Source: Acidobacteriota bacterium (GTDB taxonomy: Bacteria > Acidobacteriota > Thermoanaerobaculia > Gp7-AA8). From it: 64,000 bases of DNA. The notes under the pieces were generated by a model. It made no database searches. It had not been told where the DNA came from and saw nothing but the letters and a program-made list of their open reading frames with translations. A program made the translations under genes and the position numbers. Below are positions 44,871 to 53,821 of the stretch, piece by piece (position 1 is the stretch's first letter; every line of letters starts with the position of its first letter). Where the stretch lies: positions 25,109 through 89,108 of the forward strand of contig JAFATB010000015.1 in NCBI GenBank assembly GCA_019244185.1. Reading direction: 5' to 3'.

Positions 44871-45330
44871 CGAACGCCTTCCGCGCGTCCTCCGGCGTCT
44901 GCGGCTGCTTGCCTTTGTCGGCGGCGAGATCCTTGACGATCTTCGGCGTGAAGAACGTGCACTGATTGCGTGTTTGCTTGCCGACGACGCGCGCCGGGAT
45001 GTTCTCGCGGCATTCCCACAACGTGGTCGTATCGAAGAAGCGGCAGTTGCCGCAGGTATGGAGATCGGCGCCGCAGCCGCCGCACGCGTCTTCCGCGGTC
45101 AGCTCGCCGAGGCTGTGGCGGATCTGTCCGCACTTGTTGCACTTGAAGGCATCGGGTCCGAAGCCGCCGGCGGTGCGCCCGCGCGGCGCGTCCTCGAGAC
45201 GCGGACGCGGCGCATCGGGACGCGGTCCCTGCGGCCGCTGCTGCCCGCCGCCGTTCGAGTACGAAGAGCCGTACCCGCCGCCGCTGTCCTGGTAACCACG
45301 ATGCCTGTATTTGCGATCGCTCACATTCAC
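44851..45330 (-). CDS. Glycine/arginine-rich zinc-ribbon protein
   Basis: The 159-residue protein has a low-complexity N-terminal half rich in glycine, serine, arginine and proline (RHRGYQDSGGGYGSSYSNGG, residues 9-28). A C-terminal zinc ribbon follows with cysteine pairs in FKCNKCGQIRHS, CGGCGADLHTCGNCRFF and two further cysteines. It may bind RNA or nucleic acid through the disordered part and zinc fingers; this is inference. GTG 45330 is coupled to the preceding small membrane gene (GTGA), GTG 45324 is an alternative. Confidence 0.7.
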   Translation of the reverse strand: MNVSDRKYRHRGYQDSGGGYGSSYSNGGGQQRPQGPRPDAPRPRLEDAPRGRTAGGFGPDAFKCNKCGQIRHSLGELTAEDACGGCGADLHTCGNCRFFDTTTLWECRENIPARVVGKQTRNQCTFFTPKIVKDLAADKGKQPQTPEDARKAFDALFKK

Positions 45331-45479
45331 CTTCCAAAGAGAATCCAGAGCACGCCCACGACGACAGCGATCGTGATCACGAAGAGGATCAAACGAATCG
45401 CGAGCTTCGCCATCTTCAGCACGATCCAGATCGCGATGATGACGATGAGAAGAATGAGGAGCTCGTGGGTGCTCGGCAT
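45327..45479 (-). CDS. 50-residue two-helix membrane protein
   Basis: This short frame is below common length cut-offs. It encodes 50 residues (MPSTHELLILLIVIIAIWIV at the start) with two hydrophobic helices separated by LKMAKLAIRL. Its TGA overlaps the GTG of the zinc-ribbon gene, as with other coupled pairs in the window. Hydrophobic composition, coupling and a TACACT -10-like hexamer about 14 nt upstream support it as a real gene. Function unknown. Confidence 0.65.
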   Translation of the reverse strand: MPSTHELLILLIVIIAIWIVLKMAKLAIRLILFVITIAVVVGVLWILFGR

Positions 45480-45527
45480 CCGGGGATGTCGCTAGTGTAA
45501 CAACGTTTCGCGCCGATTGATTCGTCG

Positions 45528-46589
45528 CTACTGAATGTAGTTGCCGACGTCAGCCGAGCGGCGCTGCGCGGGCGCCACGACGAGCGTCGGATCGTTCGTG
45601 CGATTCTCCGTCACGGTGTAGAACGGAATCACCGCGCCGCCGAACGCGACCTCGAGCCACATGCCCGGCGCGAGCGCGCGCTTCGCGAGATCGGACGCGG
45701 ACGTCATCTGCATCCAGTCCGCGGGAAAGGTCCCCGTCTCGAGCGCGAGCAGCCTGCCGTCCGCCGCATACACGAAGACGGACATGGTCACGTCGGTGAG
45801 CGTGCGGAAGCCGACGTTCACGCGGAAGCGCTCGTCCGCGATCGGCACGTGCATGCTCGGCGGCTCGAGATAGTCGTACGGATAGATCGCCTCCGCGAAC
45901 GTGCCGAACGTGCCGAGCGACGTGTCGTTGTAGAGCCGCGCCTCGATGCGCGGCAGGATTGTCTGCGCGCCTTCGTCGGGCACGATGTCGATGGAGCCGA
46001 GGCCGCTCTGCCCCATCGTCGCGACGACGTCGTCGAAGACGAGCGGCTGCGCGTTCGTGAACGCGAACGGCATCGACGGATCGTTCGCGCTGCCCGCGAC
46101 GCCCGCCGGATGAAAGACGATGCGGCCGCGCTGATTCGCCGCGGTCGGCACGAGCGTCAGCGCCGTTTTGAACTTGCCGCCGAACGCGCCCGCGGTCGAG
46201 CCGACCACCGGCAGCACCGCGCGGCGCGTCAGCGCTCGAAACGCGGCGTCGGCCGGCAGCTCGACGTCGATCGCGCCCGTGCACGCGTCGAGCGAGTTGT
46301 CCGTGTCGGCACTCTGCACGCCGGCGCGAATGATGGCGGTCACGACGTAATGCGCGTGGCCGTCAGAGCTCGAGCGATGCGCGATCGTGAAGGTGTTCTG
46401 CCGCGTCGTGTAGTTGCGCAGCAGCTCGGAGTTCCCCAACGACTCGACGATCCAATATTCGGTGGCGCCGGTGACGGCGTTCCAGTGCAGCACGCCGTTC
46501 TCGACGCGCAAGCCGAGGTTGCACGAGGCGTGGAGCGGAAACGCGAGGAGGAGGGAGAGGAATGCGGTGAGCCGGACCGCCCGTGTCAT
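45528..46589 (-). CDS. Secreted FN3-like protein, tandem paralogue
   Basis: The 353-residue protein has a signal peptide (TAFLSLLLAFPLHASC) and an N-terminal fibronectin-III-like domain (about 22-100, ENGVLHWNAVTGATEYWIVE). A 230-residue domain starts at RRAVLPVVGSTAGAFGGKF and has VFHPAGVAGSANDPSM, GLGSIDIVPDEGAQT and LGTFGTFAEAIYPYDY. The last 30 residues, FYTVTENRTNDPTLVVAP, match those of its upstream neighbour. No catalytic or anchoring motif was found. It and the gene at 46653 are clear tandem paralogues (about one third identical by eye). Confidence 0.8.
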   Translation of the reverse strand: MTRAVRLTAFLSLLLAFPLHASCNLGLRVENGVLHWNAVTGATEYWIVESLGNSELLRNYTTRQNTFTIAHRSSSDGHAHYVVTAIIRAGVQSADTDNSLDACTGAIDVELPADAAFRALTRRAVLPVVGSTAGAFGGKFKTALTLVPTAANQRGRIVFHPAGVAGSANDPSMPFAFTNAQPLVFDDVVATMGQSGLGSIDIVPDEGAQTILPRIEARLYNDTSLGTFGTFAEAIYPYDYLEPPSMHVPIADERFRVNVGFRTLTDVTMSVFVYAADGRLLALETGTFPADWMQMTSASDLAKRALAPGMWLEVAFGGAVIPFYTVTENRTNDPTLVVAPAQRRSADVGNYIQ

Positions 46590-46611
46590 GCGACGCAGAA
46601 TAACATCGCGG

Positions 46612-46640
46612 CGAGGCGCACCGGCGAGCGGCGCGCCTCG
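46612..46640 (-). terminator. Inverted repeat between the paralogues
   Basis: CGAGGCGC (46612-46619) and GCGCCTCG (46633-46640) form an 8-bp stem with a 13-nt loop in the 63-bp spacer between the tandem paralogues. It lacks a T-run, so it may be an attenuator or weak terminator. Confidence 0.35.
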
Positions 46641-46652
46641 GCCCGCGGAACG

Positions 46653-47744
46653 TCACGGCTGGAAGGAGTAGTGATAGACGTCGGTCGGCTCTTTCGTCGG
46701 CGGCACGAAGAGCGCGGGATCGTTCGTCACGTTGTCGGTGAGCGAATACATCGGCACCGCGGTGCCGCGGAACGTGCGGATCACGATGACGTCGCCCGGC
46801 TGCAGATCGACGTCCGGCAGCAGCACGTACGCGGGAGCGAACACCAGCGTGTCCGGCAGCATCTCGAAGCTGCGGCTCCCGATCGTCTGCGCGTTGCGCA
46901 GGACGAGCATCGTGACGAGGGCGCTGTCGAGCGAGCGGATGCCGACGTTGAGGCGCATCGCCGGACCGGGCATCGTCGCCTCGGCCTGCGGAAGGTCGAG
47001 CGGATTGGCGAGGACGTTGAAGTCGTACGGCTGCACCTGCGACTCGAACGCGCCGAACGTTCCCGTCGGTGTCTGATTGAACAGATGCACCTCGGCGCGC
47101 GGAATGCTCGCCTGCGCGCCGTGGACGTCGGGCACGATGTCGAGGCTTCCGAGACCGGTGAAGTTGAACTCCTTCACGATGTCGTCGTACTGAATCACGT
47201 CTCCGCGATTGTGCAGTTCGTAGCGTAGTGATTGATCGGCCGAGCTGCCCGGCACGCCGAGCGGATGGAACACGAGCTGTCCCGTCATGTCCGCGCCGGA
47301 GTAGTTGCGCAGGCGCAGCGACGTATGGAAATCGGCGCCGTTCGCGCCCGGCGTCGAACCGACCAGCGGGATGATCGAGCGCCGCGTCAGTTTCATGAAA
47401 TCGCGATCGGTCTTGAACGTCACGTTCACCGTCGTGGTGCACGTCTCGTTCGGCGTGGTCGCGGTGATGCGGTACACGTACGGTTCGTCGACGGTGGTGT
47501 AGCGGCTCACCTCGAGCGACGTTTCGTCCGGGTCGAGCTCGATGCGGCGGATCGTGTTGAAGTCATCGGACGAGGCCTCGACGACGTAGCCCGTGGCGCC
47601 GGCGACCGGCGTCCACGAGATCATCCAATACGAGGCGACCGGCTTCCGCTCGTCGCGCACGGTCGCGGTGACGGCGCAGACGGCGAACGCGCTGTGGGCG
47701 AGGAACAACACCAGGGGCAGGGCGAGTAGACTCCGTTTCGGCAA
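46653..47744 (-). CDS. Secreted FN3-like protein, tandem paralogue
   Basis: The 363-residue protein starts at TTG 47744, with AGGAGG 7 nt upstream, and has a signal peptide (LLALPLVLFLAHSAFAVCA). An FN3-like domain (about 25-110) contains SWTPVAGATGYVVEASSDD. The second domain begins RRSIIPLVGSTPGANGADF and has VFHPLGVPGSSADQSL, GLGSLDIVPDVHGAQ and TGTFGAFESQVQPYDF. All parallel the downstream paralogue. The function of this domain pair is unknown; secretion and surface display are likely. Confidence 0.8.
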   Translation of the reverse strand: MPKRSLLALPLVLFLAHSAFAVCAVTATVRDERKPVASYWMISWTPVAGATGYVVEASSDDFNTIRRIELDPDETSLEVSRYTTVDEPYVYRITATTPNETCTTTVNVTFKTDRDFMKLTRRSIIPLVGSTPGANGADFHTSLRLRNYSGADMTGQLVFHPLGVPGSSADQSLRYELHNRGDVIQYDDIVKEFNFTGLGSLDIVPDVHGAQASIPRAEVHLFNQTPTGTFGAFESQVQPYDFNVLANPLDLPQAEATMPGPAMRLNVGIRSLDSALVTMLVLRNAQTIGSRSFEMLPDTLVFAPAYVLLPDVDLQPGDVIVIRTFRGTAVPMYSLTDNVTNDPALFVPPTKEPTDVYHYSFQP

Positions 47745-47819
47745 GTCCGGACCTCCTGTTATTTGACGTAACGAAGGGAAGAATACGCGGAAAGGCGGGA
47801 CGGAGATAGTGACGTTCTG

Positions 47820-49193
47820 TTACACGAGCAACCGCAGAGGCTGCTCGACGTAGCTCCTCAGCGTCTTGAGGAAGTCCGCGCCGATCGCGCCGTCGACGAC
47901 GCGGTGATCGCACGACATCGTCACCTTCATCCGGTCGCGCACGACGACTTGGCGGTCGACGACGACCGGCCGCGCCTCTGCCGCGCCGATCGCGAGAATC
48001 GCGGCGTTCGGCGGGTTGATGATGGCGGTGAACTCCTCGATGCCCCACGCGCCGAGGTTCGAGATCGTGAACGTGCTGCCCTGATATTCGTCGGGCTTGA
48101 GGCGGCGGTTCTTCGCTTTGTCGGCGAGCGCGCGCACTTCGCTCGCGATGTCGGTCACGGACTTCTGGTCGGCGTTGCGGATGACCGGCGTGATCAGGCC
48201 GTCCTGCGTGGCCACGGCGATGCCGACGTGCACCTCGCCGTGCTGCGTGATCGCTTCTTCGCCCCAGCTCGCGTTGACGTTCGGATGGTGGCGCAGCGCG
48301 AGCGCGACGGCGCGGACGATGAAGTCGTTGAGGCTCAGCTTCGCGCCGGTGATGTCGATGAGCTGCTGGCGCACGCCGGCGAGATTCGTCACGTCGAAAT
48401 CGGCGGTGAGATAGAAATGCGGAATCGGTCCCGTCGACTCGGCAAGGCGCTTCGCGATCGTGCGGCGCATCGCCGTCAGCGGGATGATCTTCGTCTCCAG
48501 AGCGGGCGGCGCGACGAGCTGCGGCGCGCGCACCTGCGAAGCAGATTGCTGCTGCGCCGATGCCGCCGGCGTCGCGGCCCGTTGCCCAGGCGCGACGCCG
48601 CTCTGCGCGTTCTTGATGTCGGCGGCGATGATGCGTCCGCGCGGGCCGCTCCCCTGCACGTCGTCGAGTCGCACACCGAGGTCCGCGGCCATACGGCGCG
48701 CGAGCGGCGAGGAGCGGCGGCGTTCGCCGGAGCTCGGCGGTGCCGCGGCAGCGGGCTGTCCCGAGTCGGCCGACGCGCGGTCGCGGCGCGGTCCCTTCTG
48801 CTCGATCGCTTCCTGATATTCGCCGGTGGTGTGCTTGACGCTGTCCTTTTTATCGGTAGAGCGGCGCTGCGGCGCTTCGCCTTGCGTCTCGGCCTCCGCG
48901 GGCTTCGACTCCTGCGGTTGCGGCGCGGCGGCCTGCTTCTTCTCCGCCGGCTTCTCGCCTTCGCCGAGGATTTGCGCGAGCGTGCCGCCGACGGGGACCA
49001 TGTCGCCTTCGTTGGCCGCGTACTCGCCGAGCGTGCCGTCCGCTTCCGCCTCGAGATCGAGGTTGACCTTGTCGGTCTCGATCTCCGCGACGGCCTCCCC
49101 TTTCTTCACCGCGTCGCCCGGCTTTTTGTACCAGCGGACGACTTTCCCCTCGGTCATCGCGTCGCCCATCTTGGGCATGATGATTTCAGGCAT
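47820..49193 (-). CDS. pdhC: Dihydrolipoyl acyltransferase (2-oxoacid dehydrogenase E2)
   Basis: E2 transfers acyl groups from lipoate to CoA. The 457-residue protein has one lipoyl domain (about 1-80, lipoyl-lysine in EIETDKVNLDLEAE), an alanine/proline-rich linker, an E3-binding domain (about 165-200, SPLARRMAADLGVRLDDVQG then GPRGRI) and the catalytic domain with VTMSCDHRVVDGAIG supplying the histidine. It follows E1beta with an 8-nt overlap. The E3 gene is not in the window. Pyruvate is the likely substrate; a branched-chain complex is possible. Confidence 0.9.
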   Translation of the reverse strand: MPEIIMPKMGDAMTEGKVVRWYKKPGDAVKKGEAVAEIETDKVNLDLEAEADGTLGEYAANEGDMVPVGGTLAQILGEGEKPAEKKQAAAPQPQESKPAEAETQGEAPQRRSTDKKDSVKHTTGEYQEAIEQKGPRRDRASADSGQPAAAAPPSSGERRRSSPLARRMAADLGVRLDDVQGSGPRGRIIAADIKNAQSGVAPGQRAATPAASAQQQSASQVRAPQLVAPPALETKIIPLTAMRRTIAKRLAESTGPIPHFYLTADFDVTNLAGVRQQLIDITGAKLSLNDFIVRAVALALRHHPNVNASWGEEAITQHGEVHVGIAVATQDGLITPVIRNADQKSVTDIASEVRALADKAKNRRLKPDEYQGSTFTISNLGAWGIEEFTAIINPPNAAILAIGAAEARPVVVDRQVVVRDRMKVTMSCDHRVVDGAIGADFLKTLRSYVEQPLRLLV

Positions 49194-50175
49194 TGGCGTA
49201 CATCACCTTCCGCACCGCGCGCTCGATGTGCTCTTCATGCGGCGTCGCCAGCAACTCCAGATTCCGCGCGTACGGCATCGGCACGTCCTCGCCCGTCACG
49301 CGCGCCACCGGCGCATCGAGCTCGTCGAACATCGCCTCGGTGATGCTCGCCGAAAGCTCCGCCGCCGCGCCGTACGGCTTCCACTGTTCCTGCACGACGA
49401 TCGCGCGATGCGTCTTCGCCACCGACGCGAACACCGGCTCGAGATCGAGCGGCCGCAGCGTGCGCAGGTCGATGACCTCGCACTCCGCGCCACCATCTTT
49501 CGAGAGTTTGTCGGCGACCGTCAGCGACAGCTGCAGCATCCGGCCATACGAGACGATCGTGACGTCGCTCCCCTCGCGCGCGACGCGCGAGCGGCCGAAC
49601 GGCACCGTGAAGTCGGGATCGTCCGGCACTTCGCCTTTCATCCCGTAGAGCGCCGCGCTCTCCAAAAAGATCACCGGGTCTCTGCCGCGGATCGCGGTCT
49701 TGAGCAAACCCTTGGCGTCCGCCGGCGTGCCCGGCGCCACCACGTGCAGTCCCGGGAAATGTCCGTAAAACGATTCGAACGACTGCGAGTGTTGCGCGGA
49801 GAGCTGCACGCCCGCGCCATGCGGGCCGCGAATGACGATCGGAACGTCGACCTGGCCGCCGGAGAAGTAGCGGACCTTCCCCGCGTGATTGATGATCTGA
49901 TCGGCGGCGACGATCGAGAAGTTCATCGTCATCATCTCGACGATCGGCCGCAGCCCGGTCATGGCCATGCCGACCGCCGTGCCGATCATCCCGGCTTCAG
50001 CGATCGGCGTGTCGATGACGCGCTTCGGGCCATACTTTTTCAGCATGCCCGCGGTGATGCGGAACGTGCCTTCGTAGACGCCGATGTCCTCGCCCATGAT
50101 GAGGACGTTCGGGTCGCGCTCCATTTCTTCGATCATCGCGTCGCGGATCGCGTCGCGGTAACTCTTCTCGCTCAT
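49186..50175 (-). CDS. pdhB: 2-oxoacid dehydrogenase E1 beta subunit
   Basis: The 329-residue subunit has MGEDIGVYEGTFRIT, VIDTPIAEAGMIGTAVGMAM, RPIVEMMTMNFSIVAADQI in pieces, and a C-terminal VVVQEQWKPYGAAAE-like region (IVVQEQWKPYGAAAELSASI). These match the beta subunits of pyruvate and branched-chain 2-oxoacid dehydrogenases. The ATG at 50175 overlaps the E1alpha TGA (ATGA) and its 3' end overlaps the E2 start by 8 nt, so the three subunits are made in equal amounts. Confidence 0.93.
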   Translation of the reverse strand: MSEKSYRDAIRDAMIEEMERDPNVLIMGEDIGVYEGTFRITAGMLKKYGPKRVIDTPIAEAGMIGTAVGMAMTGLRPIVEMMTMNFSIVAADQIINHAGKVRYFSGGQVDVPIVIRGPHGAGVQLSAQHSQSFESFYGHFPGLHVVAPGTPADAKGLLKTAIRGRDPVIFLESAALYGMKGEVPDDPDFTVPFGRSRVAREGSDVTIVSYGRMLQLSLTVADKLSKDGGAECEVIDLRTLRPLDLEPVFASVAKTHRAIVVQEQWKPYGAAAELSASITEAMFDELDAPVARVTGEDVPMPYARNLELLATPHEEHIERAVRKVMYANA

Positions 50176-51236
50176 TCGTGCTCGCTCTCGTAGTCGCTTT
50201 CGGCAACGGGTCGCGGGCCGTGCTCGGCGATGACGTCGTCGAACAGCTCGCTCGCCGCCGGCGGGTCGCTCTCCTCGGCGAACTTGACCGCCTTGGCGAC
50301 TTCCTCCGCCGCCCACTCTTCCATCGCCTTGACGTCGGCGTGGGTGAGGCCGCAGACCTCGCCGAGGCGCGCGCGGAGGATGCCGATCGGATCGCGGTGG
50401 CGGTGCTTCTCGACTTCTTCCTTCGAGCGATACGGCTGCAGGATGTCCGCCGCGCCGTGTCCGGAGAAGCGATACGTCACCGCTTCGATGCAGTACGGTT
50501 TGCCGGTCTCGCGCACCTGCCGCACGACGCGGTCGGCGACGCCGCGCACGGCGAAGAGATCCTGGCCGTCGACCTTCTCACCGGGGATGTCGTACGCGCG
50601 CACGCGCGCCGCGAGATCGGTGAGCGCGGAATGCCGCTCGATCGACGTGCCCATCGCGTAGCCGTTGTTCTCGATGACGAAGATGATCGGGCACATCCCC
50701 TGATGTCCCCATAGGCCGGCCATGTTCATCGCCTCGTGGAACGAGCCGATGTTCATCGCGCCGTCGCCGAAGTAGCAGACGGCGATGTTGTCGGTCTCGC
50801 GATAGCGGAACGAGTACGCGGCGCCCGCGGCGAGCGTGAGATGTCCGCCGACGATGCCGTAGCCGCCGTAGAGGCCGTGCTCGACGTCGAACAGATGCAT
50901 CGAGCCGCCCTTGCCTTTCGAGATGCCGGTGCGCTTGCCGTACAGCTCCGCCATCACGCGGCCGGGGTCGGATCCGAGTGCCAGCGCCTGCGCGTGATCG
51001 CGATAGCCGCAGAAGACCGCATCACCCGGCTGCAGCGCGCTGACGATGCCGCTCGCCACCGCTTCCTGCCCGATGTACACGTGGAGATAGCCGCCGATCT
51101 TTCCGCGGCGGAATGCGTTCTCCGTCGCCTCCTCGAAACGCCGGATGAAGATCATCTGCCGCAGCAGTTCGGTCCACTCCGGCGCGCATGCAGGATCGGC
51201 CACGGCGGCGCCTGATTCTTTCTTTGCTTTTGCCAT
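50172..51236 (-). CDS. pdhA: 2-oxoacid dehydrogenase E1 alpha subunit
   Basis: The 354-residue subunit carries the thiamine-diphosphate motif GDGAMNIGSFHEAMNMAGLW extending to ENNGYAMGT, plus YRDHAQALALG, KGGSMHLFD and GHGAADILQPYRSKEEVE. These fit E1alpha of pyruvate or branched-chain dehydrogenase. ATG 51236 is the start; upstream is a 220-bp region with TATAGA on the minus strand at 51288-51283. Heads the E1alpha, E1beta, E2 operon. Confidence 0.93.
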   Translation of the reverse strand: MAKAKKESGAAVADPACAPEWTELLRQMIFIRRFEEATENAFRRGKIGGYLHVYIGQEAVASGIVSALQPGDAVFCGYRDHAQALALGSDPGRVMAELYGKRTGISKGKGGSMHLFDVEHGLYGGYGIVGGHLTLAAGAAYSFRYRETDNIAVCYFGDGAMNIGSFHEAMNMAGLWGHQGMCPIIFVIENNGYAMGTSIERHSALTDLAARVRAYDIPGEKVDGQDLFAVRGVADRVVRQVRETGKPYCIEAVTYRFSGHGAADILQPYRSKEEVEKHRHRDPIGILRARLGEVCGLTHADVKAMEEWAAEEVAKAVKFAEESDPPAASELFDDVIAEHGPRPVAESDYESEHE

Positions 51237-51456
51237 TCGTTCCCAGCGGCGGAAATGCACATCATGCGCCGCGCGGGCGGATTCTATACAAGGTTCCCCG
51301 CCCCGCGCGCCGCCGATGCATGCGCCCACGCGACTCTACCGCGCGTGGCGAAATCGCGCCCTGCCGCACCCACTCCACCCTTCCTTATCTCGGGCTCCGC
51401 CACCCACCCGCTCCACTTGCAGGAGAACCGCATCTCCACCCGTAAAATCCTCACCA
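51237..51456. promoter_or_regulatory. 220-bp divergent intergenic region
   Basis: The region separates the pdhA start (minus) from the TIR-like gene (plus). It contains an extended -10-like TTGTATAGAAT on the minus strand (about 51281-51291), suitable for the pdh operon, and GC-rich pyrimidine tracts on the plus strand. No RNA gene, repeat or operator dyad was recognised. Confidence 0.4.
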
Positions 51457-52575
51457 ATGTCCGACGAAGCGTTGACATCGGATTTCGTTCTCGAGGACCT
51501 CCGCCGCTACGTGGCGAGCAACGGGTTCTCCCTCTCGCCACAGCTGGAGGAAGTGCTGCTGCACGTCGAACGTCTCGCCGAGGAGCTCGCGCTCGATCCC
51601 TATCCATCGCTCTTCATGCTCGGTCTTCTCGAGAAGTCGCCGCGGCTGCGCGAGGCGGTGCGCATGCTGCGCGGCGATCCCGACGAAGGCGCGCGCGTGG
51701 TGCGCGAAGACCTCGCCGACTATCCCGATCTCGAACCGTACAGCGAAGGCGTGCCGTATTCACATCCGGAGGAACGCGACTTCTGGGAGCGGACGGTGCT
51801 CATCGACCGCACGATCGAGAAAGCAGCGGTCGACGACCGGCGCGAGCTGCTCGACACCGACTTCGCCCGCGCGCTCATCGAACGCCAGCTCAGCCTTCTG
51901 CGGAAGGAAAACCTCGACGGCACGTGGAAGGATCGCGCGCTGCAGGCGCCGTACGTGATGCTCGCGCACATCGCGAACATCTTCGACGAGTCGCTCGCCG
52001 TCAACGTCCGCGACATCAACCGCCTGCTGCGCCACGAGCGTTCCGAGTTCTCGCTCGCCGCCGTTCCCGACGAGTTGCGCGAGCCAGTGCTGCGCTTCCT
52101 CGACGACCATCCCGAGCCGCGGCGCACCGCGTTCGTGATGATGGAGTTCGGCACGACGCCGCTGCACAAGGAGATCTTCGCCGCGATCCGCACCGCGCTC
52201 GCCGCCTTCGGCCTCGAGGCATTGCGCGCCGATCAGAAGTCGTACAGCGACCAGCTCGGCGCGAACATCAAGACGTACATGTACGCGTGCGGCTTCGGCG
52301 TCGCCGTCTTCGAGCGCCTCACGAACGAAGTGCACAACGCGAACGTGACGTACGAAGTCGGCTACATGCAGGCGCTCGCCAAGCCGGTCTGTCTGCTAAA
52401 GGACTCGACGCTGCGCGGCCTCAGCACCGATCTCACCGGCAACATCTATCTGCCGTTCGACGTGCAGAGCGCGCGCGACTCCATCCTCACCCAGCTGCGC
52501 GGCTGGCTCGAACAGCAGAAGCTCGTCATGCGGCCGGTGCGAGGTTCTCGTCGAATCGAGTCCGTCTCGCAATGA
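51457..52575 (+). CDS. Protein with C-terminal TIR/deoxyribosyltransferase-like domain
   Basis: The 372-residue protein has an alpha-helical N-terminal half (residues 1-220) and a C-terminal alpha/beta domain starting RRTAFVMMEFGTTPLHKEIF (222-241). Key segments are LEALRADQKSYSDQLGANIK, FGVAVFERLTN, and VTYEVGYMQALAKPVCLLKD, where E300 in YEVGYM occupies the catalytic glutamate position of nucleoside 2-deoxyribosyltransferase and TIR-like NAD-cleaving folds. No signal peptide or membrane helix is present. It may be an NADase or nucleotide sensor; defence roles are known for this fold class but unproven here. Confidence 0.7.
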   Translation: MSDEALTSDFVLEDLRRYVASNGFSLSPQLEEVLLHVERLAEELALDPYPSLFMLGLLEKSPRLREAVRMLRGDPDEGARVVREDLADYPDLEPYSEGVPYSHPEERDFWERTVLIDRTIEKAAVDDRRELLDTDFARALIERQLSLLRKENLDGTWKDRALQAPYVMLAHIANIFDESLAVNVRDINRLLRHERSEFSLAAVPDELREPVLRFLDDHPEPRRTAFVMMEFGTTPLHKEIFAAIRTALAAFGLEALRADQKSYSDQLGANIKTYMYACGFGVAVFERLTNEVHNANVTYEVGYMQALAKPVCLLKDSTLRGLSTDLTGNIYLPFDVQSARDSILTQLRGWLEQQKLVMRPVRGSRRIESVSQ

Positions 52576-53821
52576 ACACGACCGCCACGATCGCGAGGAG
52601 AATCCCGTTCATCGCCAGCGCCGCGGTGATCGACCAGCGCTGCGCGACGTATCCCGCCAGCAGATTGCCGAGCGGCATGCCGCCGCGGAACGCGAGCATG
52701 AAGATCGACATCACGCGCCCGCGCATCGAGTCGCTCGTCGCCAGCTGCACGAGCGAGCTGTAGAGCGAGATCACGCCGACGATGCACATGCCGGCGAAAA
52801 AGGAGATGACCAGCGACAGCGGCAGCGAGCGCGAAAACGCGAAGCCGGTGAGCAGACACGCAAACGCGAGCTGCAGCTCGAGCGCGATCTTCCCCTTTTT
52901 CGCAGCGTGCGACGTCGCCGCGATGATCAGCGCGCCCGTCACCGAGCCGAGGCCGTACGTCGTCATCATCCACGCGTAGCCGCGCGCCTGCAGACCGAAG
53001 ATGCTCTTTGCGACGACCGGCAGGAACGTCACGATCGGCATGCCGAGGAATGTGCCGGCGAACGCGAGGAACGTCAGCACGAGCAGCGTCTTGCGCGAGA
53101 AGACGAAGTGAAAGCCCGCTTTCATCTCGTCGAGAATGCTGCTGTCCGCGTTGCGCGCGTTGATCATCGGCGTCTGGATGAGCATCAGCGCGACGATCAC
53201 GGCGATGAACGAGACGCCGTTGAGACCGAAGCAGACCGCCGCGCCCCACGTCGACAGCGCGATGCCGGCCAGGATCGGGCCGATGACGCGCGCGAGATTG
53301 AACTGCATCGAGTTCATCGCGATCGCGTTCGGCACGTCCTCGCGCTTGACGAGCAACGGCAGCAGCGAGATGTACGCCGGTCCGCTGAACGACTGCGCGC
53401 TCCCGGTCAGAAACGACAGCAGGAAGATGTGCCACACCTTGACGCGCTTCGACCAGATCAGCGCGGCGAGGACGAACGCGAACGTCATCTGGAGGTACTG
53501 CGACGCGAGCATGATCTTGCGCCGCTCCAGCCGGTCGGCGACCACGCCGCCAAAAAGCGAAAAAATCAGCATCGGACCGGTCGACAGGAACGCGTCGACG
53601 CCGAGGAGCAGCGGCGAGTTCGTCATGTTCAGAACGACCCAGCCTTGCGCGAGGGTCTGCATCCACGTGCCGGTCGTCGACAAGAACGCGCCGATCCACA
53701 AGAGGCGGAACTCGCGGTAGCGCAACGCGCTGAACGTGCGCGCGAGCGCGCCCTGCGGCGGCGGCGGCTCGCACCGCGCCTGGGACTCGTTCGCTTCTTC
53801 CTGGGGCAGGGATGCGCTCAT
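52526..53821 (-). CDS. MFS transporter, drug/siderophore exporter-like
   Basis: The 431-residue protein has 12 hydrophobic segments from about residue 30 and a cytoplasmic loop at mid-length. FRLLWIGAFLSTTGTWMQTLAQGWVV and FGGVVADRLERRK, read in pieces, are the MFS_3 signature of the EntS-like group, whose members export enterobactin or drugs. The N-terminal 28 residues are acidic and soluble. The ATG at 53821 overlaps the ruvC stop (ATGA). It ends within the convergent TIR-like gene (50-nt overlap). Substrate unknown. Confidence 0.85.
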   Translation of the reverse strand: MSASLPQEEANESQARCEPPPPQGALARTFSALRYREFRLLWIGAFLSTTGTWMQTLAQGWVVLNMTNSPLLLGVDAFLSTGPMLIFSLFGGVVADRLERRKIMLASQYLQMTFAFVLAALIWSKRVKVWHIFLLSFLTGSAQSFSGPAYISLLPLLVKREDVPNAIAMNSMQFNLARVIGPILAGIALSTWGAAVCFGLNGVSFIAVIVALMLIQTPMINARNADSSILDEMKAGFHFVFSRKTLLVLTFLAFAGTFLGMPIVTFLPVVAKSIFGLQARGYAWMMTTYGLGSVTGALIIAATSHAAKKGKIALELQLAFACLLTGFAFSRSLPLSLVISFFAGMCIVGVISLYSSLVQLATSDSMRGRVMSIFMLAFRGGMPLGNLLAGYVAQRWSITAALAMNGILLAIVAVVFIARRTRFDENLAPAA

